A stretch of 64,000 nucleotides of DNA from Shewanella atlantica (lineage in GTDB: Bacteria > Pseudomonadota > Gammaproteobacteria > Enterobacterales > Shewanellaceae). Shown here in pieces: positions 57,174 to 64,000 of this stretch. Location of the stretch: NCBI RefSeq assembly GCF_003966265.1, contig NZ_RXNV01000002.1:641396-705395 (forward strand). The letters are read 5' to 3'. Made by a program: the position numbers and the translations under genes. How positions within the stretch are numbered: position 1 is the first letter of the stretch; every line of letters begins with the position of its first letter. The notes below the pieces were generated by a model. That model searched no databases. It had not been told where the DNA came from and was given only the letters and a program-made list of their open reading frames with translations.

Positions 57174-59696
57174 TTAGAACTTGAATGAAACACCACCGTA
57201 AATTTGACGTCCGATAGTGTCGTAGACCTCTGGTACGGTTCCAGCTGTATTGCCACTAGCCACCATAACAGGTTCCACATCGGTGAGGTTTTTAACACCC
57301 AGTGTCGCACTGATAGCATCACTGAAGTGATACATACCCGAAATGTTGTGATAAAGCACTGATTCGACCTCATCACCGTAGTTAATATCGGTCATCTCAC
57401 CGATATAGCGGTTTGAGTACATGATGCTCCAATCACCCTGACCTGCCTGGATGCTAAAGTTATTCTTAACTTCTGCATATCCGCCAAACATACCGCCGAT
57501 AGTACCTGTATAGTCGACACCATCTTGTTCAAACTCGAGCAGATAAGTCAGGTCGTTGTTAATCTTCCAATCTAAACCTAAACCTTCAAAGTTATAAGCC
57601 AGGTTAAAGTCGATACCACTGGTATCTTGATAACCTACGTTAGTTAACGGGTTAGTCAGGTTGGATAGGTCGCCACCAGGTGTGATATTAAAGGTTTCAC
57701 ACGCTGTCGCATCACCGGCATAGCAAGAGTCCAAGCCAGCCTGTACATCAAGGCGCGAAATTGCATCTTTAATCTTAAAACGCCAGTAATCAAGCGTCAC
57801 AGACATGCCATCAACATAACTAGGAGAATAGACTAAACCAGCAGTATAGGACTCGGAAGTTTCCGCCTGCAGGTCTTCGTCAGATGTATAGTTAACTAAT
57901 ATTTGAGGATCCTGTTCGTTACCCCATGGGTCGTTCAGGTAATCATAAGAGCCAACATTACCACCGTATAGCTCACTCACGTTAGGCGCTCTGAAACCGG
58001 TAGCCGCAACGGTACGCAACATCAAGTCATCAGTAGCCACATAAGTCAGGCCAATTTTCCAGGTCGACGCGTTACCAAAGGTAGAGTAATCGTCGAAACG
58101 CAGTGCAAATTCACCGGTCAATTTGTCGGTGAAAGGTACACTCACCTCTTGATAGACCGAGAATACGCTATAGCTACCGTCCGTAGGATCTTGCTGCGCC
58201 GCAGTTCCGTCACCATTTTGAATCACTTGATCTGGAGTGTAGTAACCACTCTCATGGCGATATTCAGCACCGATAGCATAAGCCACAGCACCTGCGTCTA
58301 AGTCGAATGCTTCACCACTGATCACACCCGAAACAGTATGTTGGTCATTACCGCCATCTGTCGTCTCCAGGTAGCTTACATCGTTAATGATTGCATCACT
58401 TAACGGATCGCCATTGAACCAGTCATCGGTATTGTCGTACATTGACTGTTCCATCTTTGTCGCATTGATGGAGTTGTGGACCCAAGTTGTGGCCTTGTTG
58501 CTTCCGTAGGTATAGGCAACATCCCAATCTATTCCGGTATGAACGTCAAGCGTGCCGGCTAAGCCACCAGATACTCTCAATGTATCGGTATCTTGTTCAT
58601 AGATACGATTGCCCGCATCAGTCATACGACGACGGTACTCTAACTGACCGTTATCATCCGGTGTGATTCCACCATCTTTCATCGCCTGAGTGTACTCAAT
58701 GCAATTACCGGTTTGACCGGTTTCACAGACATCTAGCATTACCGATGCAGGCTGAGGTGCCATCATCTGCTTAGACTTACGCTTGGTGTAGAGCAGATCA
58801 CCGGTAAATACCATGTCATTGCCCAACTCTTGGGTCGCATTAGCAAACAGGCTGTAACGCGTATTAGGTGTCTGTAACCAGCTATCTTTGGTGTAATCAT
58901 AACCTTCGGTACGATCTACCCATTCATCACCCTCTTTGACCTTGCCGCCAAGCGAGCCGCCGGGTACGAAAGAGCTGGCACCAGGCTCAACCCAGTCACG
59001 ATCTCCCTGCATCACACCACCGCGGTCTGAGTATGCAGCACCAAAGGTGTAGTTACCTGTATCAGTATTGAAACCATAAAGCGCACTTATCTCTATGTTC
59101 TCACCGTCACTCTTATCTGTAGCGCCGCCATTAATGTCAACTTGGAAGCCTTCAAAGTCTTTCTTGGTGATGATGTTAACAACACCCGCGATTGCGTCGG
59201 AGCCGTATACCGCGGAGGCACCATCTTTTAATATTTCGACTCGGGCGATCATAGCGACAGGAATAGTATTCAAGTCCACAGCACTATCTGCGCCAGATCC
59301 TGAATTAACCATACGGCGACCGTTCAACAATACTAAGGTCCTGCTTGAACCCATACCGCGAAGGTCGACCTGGGCTACACCATCGGATCCATTGTTCGTT
59401 GTCGATCCCATAGCCATACCAGCCATGGCTGGTTGCGCCTGAAGAATTTCATCGACTGAAGTGTAACCTTCCGCACGAATCGCGCCCGCATCAATAACAG
59501 TAACCGGTGAAGCTGTTTCCATGTCTTGACGTTGGATACGGGAGCCTGTGACCGAAATGCGTTCTACATTTGCAGATTCATCCTGAGCGATAGCGGAATT
59601 AGATACAGTGAAAGCGGTTGTCGATACCGATGCGATTAATCCAAGCTTTATCGCTGAAGCCAATTTACTACTCGATTGCAGTGATGTTCTTATCAT
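57174..59696 (-). CDS. TonB-dependent outer-membrane receptor
   Basis: 840 residues. Signal peptide ends SAIAQ, then the segment ERISVTGSRIQRQDMETASPVTVID, a plug domain (about 60-170; VDLRGMGSSRTLVLLNGRRM, KDGASAVYGSDAIAGVVNIIT) and a beta-barrel that ends in a terminal Phe (GGVSFKF). The GSRIxR box type is common in receptors for sugars, peptides or other nutrients in Shewanella and Alteromonas rather than siderophores, but the substrate is not predictable. Monocistronic, with a CRP-type site about 300 bases upstream. Confidence 0.9.
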   Translation of the reverse strand: MIRTSLQSSSKLASAIKLGLIASVSTTAFTVSNSAIAQDESANVERISVTGSRIQRQDMETASPVTVIDAGAIRAEGYTSVDEILQAQPAMAGMAMGSTTNNGSDGVAQVDLRGMGSSRTLVLLNGRRMVNSGSGADSAVDLNTIPVAMIARVEILKDGASAVYGSDAIAGVVNIITKKDFEGFQVDINGGATDKSDGENIEISALYGFNTDTGNYTFGAAYSDRGGVMQGDRDWVEPGASSFVPGGSLGGKVKEGDEWVDRTEGYDYTKDSWLQTPNTRYSLFANATQELGNDMVFTGDLLYTKRKSKQMMAPQPASVMLDVCETGQTGNCIEYTQAMKDGGITPDDNGQLEYRRRMTDAGNRIYEQDTDTLRVSGGLAGTLDVHTGIDWDVAYTYGSNKATTWVHNSINATKMEQSMYDNTDDWFNGDPLSDAIINDVSYLETTDGGNDQHTVSGVISGEAFDLDAGAVAYAIGAEYRHESGYYTPDQVIQNGDGTAAQQDPTDGSYSVFSVYQEVSVPFTDKLTGEFALRFDDYSTFGNASTWKIGLTYVATDDLMLRTVAATGFRAPNVSELYGGNVGSYDYLNDPWGNEQDPQILVNYTSDEDLQAETSESYTAGLVYSPSYVDGMSVTLDYWRFKIKDAISRLDVQAGLDSCYAGDATACETFNITPGGDLSNLTNPLTNVGYQDTSGIDFNLAYNFEGLGLDWKINNDLTYLLEFEQDGVDYTGTIGGMFGGYAEVKNNFSIQAGQGDWSIMYSNRYIGEMTDINYGDEVESVLYHNISGMYHFSDAISATLGVKNLTDVEPVMVASGNTAGTVPEVYDTIGRQIYGGVSFKF

Positions 59697-59903
59697 TAAG
59701 ATTTACTCCCTAACTTATGCTTATACATATTTATTTTTATTACGCCTTTTGGATTTATTTATTGGCGTTGAAATTGATACTGAAGTTTCACCTTAATACA
59801 GTCAATCACCCAAATCGTTAACCTATCCCAGATATAAGTTGCGCAAGATAACAAAAATTGTAAACAAAGTATTAACCTGAACATGCCAGTTATTAATAAG
59901 TTG

Positions 59904-59924
59904 AGTTATATAGATTATATAACT
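59904..59924. repeat. Perfect inverted repeat upstream of the TonB receptor
   Basis: AGTTATATA-GAT-TATATAACT is a perfect 9-bp inverted repeat. Its right arm ATAACTGGC can also pair with GCCAGTTAT at 59885-59893, giving two exclusive foldings. Located about 210 bases before the receptor start. Confidence 0.6.
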
Positions 59925-59999
59925 GGCAAGAGATAAACATTACAGTATTTAAAGCTGCACAAGCTGTAACTTTTCCCTAACTACGCCAAACAACAGAAG

Positions 60000-60015
60000 T
60001 GTGACGCACGTCACA
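60000..60015. promoter_or_regulatory. CRP-type site
   Basis: TGTGA-CGCACG-TCACA, a perfect match to the CRP consensus half-sites with 6-base spacing, about 304 bases upstream of the TonB receptor start. CRP control of the receptor fits a nutrient-uptake role; the distance is long, so an unmapped promoter would be needed. Confidence 0.6.
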
Positions 60016-60591
60016 AAACGTGATTTTATTATTAGGCAGGATGAGATCCTATAAACAGTATTTTATACTTTTGCAGGGTTAAGTTTGTTGAATTGATAAA
60101 ATATTCAGCCTTCATACAGTTAGTTATTCTGTAAAACATCAAATTATTAAGCAGTTGTAACAAAACAATGCAGTAACACATCGATACCTTTGGAGTGAAA
60201 AAGTTTAATTCATCTCATATTGTTAGCCAGATTTTAAATAGCCGCCCCAAACATTAAAATCAGTTACACAACAAATAAACATTAACAAAACTCCTTAACT
60301 TATAAATCAACGATAAATATAGCTCACCTTTAAAAGACATATAAAATAGATACAATGTAGAGCCTTAAATTGTTTTAACTGCCAGAGAAGTATATAAAGT
60401 CACTATTAGTCAGGACAAGTTAGGAGCACATTTAAGTTTGAGAATACACTACAGTCAGCTATTAAAATAAAAGGGGAGTCTGTAGATTGTGTCAGGTTGG
60501 ATTTGATTGGCTTTAACTGGGTTAGGTTGAGTCAGGTTAAGTGGAGGGATTAGCTCTGGTTGAGCTGATTGAAATAGTTTCAATTTGTCTA

Positions 60592-60627
60592 CCAGAGGCC
60601 TAACGACTACAAGCTTAAGGCCTCTGG
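60592..60627 (-). terminator. Hairpin downstream of ruvB
   Basis: CCAGAGGCCT, 16-base loop, AGGCCTCTGG; perfect 10-bp stem starting 13 bases behind the ruvB stop, without a T-run. Terminator or mRNA-end structure. Confidence 0.5.
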
Positions 60628-60639
60628 AAAATTTGAGAG

Positions 60640-61656
60640 CTATTTTTCGGGTTGTATGATGTCGAAATGCCGGTACGCACGCTCTGTAGCAATACGGCCT
60701 CTTGGTGTACGCTGGATAAAGCCCTGTTGGATCAAAAATGGCTCTAACACATCTTCGATGGTTTCTCTCTCTTCACCAATTGCGGCAGCTAAATTATCCA
60801 GGCCTACGGGGCCTCCCATAAACTTATCAATAATGGCCAGTAATAACTTCCTGTCCATATAGTCGAAACCTTCGGAGTCGATATCCAGCATATCTAATGC
60901 CAGATTTGCCACTGATTTATTGATTTCGCCATCATGCTTAACCTCCGCGAAATCTCGTACACGTCGCAACAAACGGTTGGCTATCCGCGGCGTACCACGT
61001 GAGCGCCTGGCCAACTCTATGGCCCCTTCGTCATCTATGGGCAGTTCGAGGACATTTGCCGAACGAGATACAATTGAACTGAGATCTTTGGTGTTATAGA
61101 ACTCTAACCTGAGAGGAATACCAAATCTTGCACGCAATGGCGAAGTTAACGCTCCCGCTCTCGTAGTAGCCCCAATTAGTGTAAAGGGTGGCAGATCCAA
61201 TTTAATTGAACGAGCTGCCGGGCCTTCACCAATCATGATATCTAATTGATAATCCTCCATAGCCGGATAAAGGATCTCCTCGACTACCGAACTAAGACGG
61301 TGGATCTCATCGATAAACAGGACATCACCTGGCTCAAGATTAGTCAGTAATGCAGCAAGATCGCCGGCTTTTTCCAGCACCGGACCCGAGGTAGATTTAA
61401 TATTTACCCCCATCTCATTGGCGACAATCATCGCCAATGTTGTCTTTCCAAGCCCCGGAGGTCCATAGATCAACATATGATCCAGTGCCTCACCACGGTT
61501 TTGCGCCGCTTTGATAAATATCTTTAACTGAGCTCTGGTATCATCTTGACCCGTATACTCGTCGAGCAACTTAGGACGCATCGCCCTGTCTATCTGCTCA
61601 TCACGCTCTTCAGGCCCTTGGGGCTCAGCATGGATTAAACGATCGGCTTCTATCAT
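60640..61656 (-). CDS. ruvB: Holliday junction branch-migration ATPase RuvB
   Basis: AAA+ hexameric motor for branch migration. 338 residues, standard length. Walker [20 protein letters not shown], Walker [11 protein letters not shown], sensor [16 protein letters not shown] and the C-terminal winged-helix [16 protein letters not shown]. It lies 23 bases behind ruvA. Confidence 0.97.
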   Translation of the reverse strand: MIEADRLIHAEPQGPEERDEQIDRAMRPKLLDEYTGQDDTRAQLKIFIKAAQNRGEALDHMLIYGPPGLGKTTLAMIVANEMGVNIKSTSGPVLEKAGDLAALLTNLEPGDVLFIDEIHRLSSVVEEILYPAMEDYQLDIMIGEGPAARSIKLDLPPFTLIGATTRAGALTSPLRARFGIPLRLEFYNTKDLSSIVSRSANVLELPIDDEGAIELARRSRGTPRIANRLLRRVRDFAEVKHDGEINKSVANLALDMLDIDSEGFDYMDRKLLLAIIDKFMGGPVGLDNLAAAIGEERETIEDVLEPFLIQQGFIQRTPRGRIATERAYRHFDIIQPEK

Positions 61657-61679
61657 TAGTATCTCTTCACTTACTCAGT

Positions 61680-62297
61680 TTATAACATCGATTTCAGCGA
61701 CGATTTAATCAATGTCTCTGAGTCCATGCCATCTTGATATACAGCTGAGACGGCCTTACTTGCCTGTGCAGGCTTATACCCGAGCGATAAGAGTGCCGCA
61801 ATGGCATCTTCTTCTGCGGTATTAATCACAGGTGCGGGAGTATAATTAGACTTGAGCATGAACTCACGCTCCGAGCCTGCCGATGCCTCCATAAGACTCT
61901 TAAGCTTATCACGCATCTCTACTAACAATCTCTCGGCGGTTTTCTTACCGACACCGGGCAATTTTACTAACGTCGCGATATCATCACGTTCGACGCAGGC
62001 AACAAATTCACTTGCGGTCATACCTGAGAGTATGGTCAGAGCCAGCTTTGGCCCTACCCCATTGGTTTTTATCAGTAATCTAAAAAGTGCACGTTCCTGT
62101 TTGGTGATAAAACCATAAAGCAGTTGGGCATCTTCACGCACCACGAAATGGGTATATACGATGGCTTCTTGATTGAGTTCAGGAAGTTCATAAAAACTGG
62201 TTAATGGCATCTGGACTTCGTAACCTAAGCCCTGCACTTCGAGTAAAATTTCAGGTGCTTGTTTTTCAACAAGTAAACCTCTTAAACGACCAATCAT
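61680..62297 (-). CDS. ruvA: Holliday junction DNA-binding protein RuvA
   Basis: Tetrameric Holliday-junction binder and RuvB loader. ATG at 62297 gives 205 residues starting [13 protein letters not shown], as in other RuvA; the ATGA overlap with the ruvC stop supports it over the longer reading to 62372. Helix-hairpin-helix motifs: [16 protein letters not shown] and [16 protein letters not shown]. The C-terminal domain III contacts RuvB. Confidence 0.96.
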   Translation of the reverse strand: MIGRLRGLLVEKQAPEILLEVQGLGYEVQMPLTSFYELPELNQEAIVYTHFVVREDAQLLYGFITKQERALFRLLIKTNGVGPKLALTILSGMTASEFVACVERDDIATLVKLPGVGKKTAERLLVEMRDKLKSLMEASAGSEREFMLKSNYTPAPVINTAEEDAIAALLSLGYKPAQASKAVSAVYQDGMDSETLIKSSLKSML

Positions 62298-62815
62298 CTG
62301 TAACGTCCGTAAGTTCTGGCGTTGGCTCTTCCCCCCAAAGCGACTAAACTTTGGCTGGTATGAAAATGGCAAATAGCGACACCTAATGCGTCAGCGGCAT
62401 CGGCCTGGGGAGCGGCGGGTAATTTGAGGATCTGTTGAACCATATGTTGAACTTGAGATTTCTGCGCTTTACCCGTTCCTACAACCGCGCTTTTTATCTG
62501 AGTTGCGGAGTATTCAGCTACCGGCAGATCGGCATTGGTTGCAGCAACGATTGCAGCGCCGCGAGCCTGACCAAGTTTAAGTGCCGAATCGGCATTCTTC
62601 GCCATAAAGACTCGCTCAATGGCAAACTCATCTGGCTGATATTGACGTATGATTTCAGAAACGCCATCAAAAATCTGTTTAAGTCGATAAGGTAGGTCAT
62701 CAGAAGCGGTGCGAATACAGCCGCTTCCTAAATATTTCTGGTGCCTACCAATACACTGGATCACACCATAACCGGTGATCCTTGAACCTGGATCCACACC
62801 GAGAATAATAGACAT
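62294..62815 (-). CDS. ruvC: Crossover junction endodeoxyribonuclease RuvC
   Basis: Resolves Holliday junctions. 173 residues, with the four acidic catalytic residues Asp8 ([13 protein letters not shown]), Glu67 ([10 protein letters not shown]), Asp139 and Asp142 ([14 protein letters not shown]). It lies 3 bases behind yebC and overlaps ruvA. Confidence 0.97.
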   Translation of the reverse strand: MSIILGVDPGSRITGYGVIQCIGRHQKYLGSGCIRTASDDLPYRLKQIFDGVSEIIRQYQPDEFAIERVFMAKNADSALKLGQARGAAIVAATNADLPVAEYSATQIKSAVVGTGKAQKSQVQHMVQQILKLPAAPQADAADALGVAICHFHTSQSLVALGGRANARTYGRYR

Positions 62816-62818
62816 GTC

Positions 62819-63565
62819 TTAATCTAAGGATTCCATGATCTCATCAGAGATATCCGCATTATGGTACACCTCCTGAACATCATCATGATCTTCCAGGTTA
62901 TCGATTAAACGAATAAATTTTGGTGCAGTGCTGGCATCGAGTTCGGCTTTCGTCGATGGGATCATAGTCACTTCGGCATTGACAGCCACAAGTTCGGTCG
63001 CATCCAGCGCATCTTTAACCGCGCCGAAGTCCTCTGGAGTGGTAAATACATCAATCGACCCATCATCATTAGTGATAACATCGTCGGCACCGGCATCGAG
63101 TGCAGCATCCATAATGGTGTCTTCATCTGCACCTTCACCATAGGAGATAACGCCTCGCTTCTCGAAGAGATAAGATACTGAACCATCTGTACCTAAATTG
63201 CCCCCCGACTTACTAAATGCATTACGAACACCCGATACAGTACGGTTTTTGTTATCTGTCATGGTTTCAACCATCACAGCCGTTCCACCAGGACCATAAC
63301 CTTCATACATGATGGTTTCCAATACTTGACCATCGAGTTCGCCGGCACCACGTTTAATCGCACGCTCAACGGTGTCGCGCGTCATGTTATTGGATAAGGC
63401 TTTATCAATAGCGGCACGAAGACGAGGATTAGAATCGGCATCCGAGCCGCCTTCACGGGCAGCAACGGTAAGTTCACGGATGAATTTTGTAAAAAGCTTG
63501 CCGCGCTTTGCATCTTGCGCTGCTTTGCGATGCTTAATATTGTCCCATTTACTATGACCTGCCAT
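62819..63565 (-). CDS. yebC: YebC/PmpR family regulatory protein
   Basis: 248 residues with the family start [19 protein letters not shown] and [20 protein letters not shown]. YebC proteins act as DNA-binding regulators and more recently as translation factors for proline stretches. The order aspS-yebC-ruvC-ruvA-ruvB is the usual gammaproteobacterial arrangement. It has an 86-base spacer to aspS. Confidence 0.95.
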   Translation of the reverse strand: MAGHSKWDNIKHRKAAQDAKRGKLFTKFIRELTVAAREGGSDADSNPRLRAAIDKALSNNMTRDTVERAIKRGAGELDGQVLETIMYEGYGPGGTAVMVETMTDNKNRTVSGVRNAFSKSGGNLGTDGSVSYLFEKRGVISYGEGADEDTIMDAALDAGADDVITNDDGSIDVFTTPEDFGAVKDALDATELVAVNAEVTMIPSTKAELDASTAPKFIRLIDNLEDHDDVQEVYHNADISDEIMESLD

Positions 63566-63622
63566 ATCTCACTCTCCTTAATTCGAGCCCGGTTAATCTG
63601 TTCAATACAGGGGCACGAAACA

Positions 63623-63640
63623 GCCGGGCTTTCACCCGGC
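63623..63640 (-). repeat. Hairpin between aspS and yebC
   Basis: GCCGGG-CTTTCA-CCCGGC, a perfect 6-bp GC stem about 12 bases behind the aspS stop, with no T-run. Could be an attenuator or RNA-stability element in the operon. Confidence 0.45.
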
Positions 63641-63651
63641 CGATCTGGTTA

Positions 63652-64000
63652 TTACTCTTGTTCTTCTTTGTTATCTTCGCTTTCGATAACATTAACGCCT
63701 AACTCAACAAGTTGAGCCGGGTTAGCAAAACCAGGAGCATTGGTTAACGGACATGCAGCAGTTGTCGTTTTAGGGAATGCCATAACATCACGAATAGATG
63801 TCGCGCCAGTCATCAACATAACGATACGGTCTAAGCCAAATGCTAGACCTGCATGTGGCGGCGTACCATAACGTAGCGCCTCAAGTAAGAAGCCAAATTT
63901 TTCATTCGCCTCTTCCTCTTCGATACCCAAAATACGGAATACAGCAGATTGCATTTCGCTGTTATGAATACGTACTGAGCCACCACCGAGTTCGCAACCA
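63652..64000 (-). CDS. aspS: Aspartyl-tRNA synthetase, C-terminal part (5' end outside window)
   Basis: About 115 residues of the C-terminus: [20 protein letters not shown], then [21 protein letters not shown] with the class II motif 3 (GLDR), and [16 protein letters not shown] as the final helix region typical of bacterial AspRS. The gene starts beyond the right edge and is first in the operon leading into yebC and ruvCAB. Confidence 0.95.
   Translation of the reverse strand, partial: GCELGGGSVRIHNSEMQSAVFRILGIEEEEANEKFGFLLEALRYGTPPHAGLAFGLDRIVMLMTGATSIRDVMAFPKTTTAACPLTNAPGFANPAQLVELGVNVIESEDNKEEQE

Larger units (their letters stand above)
59697..60639. other. 940-base intergenic region upstream of the TonB receptor
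   Basis: AT-rich, no gene. It contains an overlapping set of inverted repeats (59885-59926), a perfect CRP site (60000-60015), three GTCAGGTT/GTTAGGTT direct repeats around 60490-60540 and a hairpin behind ruvB (60592-60627). No RNA gene is recognised. Confidence 0.5.

Overview
The window is a stretch of gammaproteobacterial chromosome that reads as Shewanella, probably one of the marine, cobalamin-synthesising species. The evidence is the complete Entner-Doudoroff operon zwf-pgl-edd-eda divergent from hexR with pykA behind it, a psrA-fadE pair, a VC2046/SO_2500-family gene, queE/queC with a rhombosortase, rsxABCDGE-nth, and aspS-yebC-ruvCAB. The species call is inference from gene content; no database was consulted. 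There is no prophage, CRISPR array, integrase or intact insertion sequence.

Layout. 1-3700 (minus): end of a cobalamin operon (cbiD-cbiC-cbiET-cbiL, with overlapping or nearly overlapping ends) under a cobalamin riboswitch. 3983-8067 (plus): lipid kinase yegS and the large patZ-type lysine acetyltransferase. 8159-11289 (minus): a diguanylate cyclase, then a dmeF cobalt/nickel exporter with a MarR regulator. 11773-12351: ecotin. 12458-19923: central sugar catabolism with candidate HexR operators at three promoters. 20119-20426: a non-coding element with terminal inverted repeats (MITE-like). 20570-23505: psrA-fadE fatty-acid oxidation with a palindromic candidate operator. 23997-33681: a DASS anion transporter, small stress and hydrolase genes, a decayed small membrane-protein gene, a DsbA-like protein, two adjacent flavoproteins of unknown role and an ACE-like M2 peptidase lipoprotein. 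33777-38813: smrA, a SnoaL-like secreted protein, a YchJ protein, a GAF-PAS-GGDEF-EAL protein and two conserved small proteins. 38938-39497: four identical tRNA-Tyr genes, followed by a 9-bp minisatellite. 39838-45128: a Cds1-like enzyme, queE/queC, rhombosortase and uvrB. A 1.5-kb gene-poor gap with a DnaA-box pair leads to seven identical tRNA-Asn genes (46643-47399) behind a strong promoter. 47531-56311: a degenerate GGDEF-EAL membrane protein, then the Rsx/Rnf electron-transport operon with nth. 56384-59696: a 27-residue YnhF-like protein, gloA and a TonB-dependent receptor. 60640-64000 (minus): ruvB, ruvA, ruvC, yebC and the 3' end of aspS.

How genes work together: zwf, pgl, edd, eda, pykA and hexR form one HexR-controlled sugar-phosphate module. 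psrA and fadE form a fatty-acid-responsive unit. queE and queC make the queuosine precursor used at the GUN anticodons of tRNAs including the Tyr and Asn species encoded here. Three c-di-GMP-related proteins (8159, 35563, 47531) differ in how well their catalytic motifs are kept.

I did not find a clearly new multi-gene system. The best candidates for novelty are the MITE-like element, the 147-bp repeat array in rsxC, the flavoprotein pair, the candidate operators, and the repeat structure inside the tRNA arrays.
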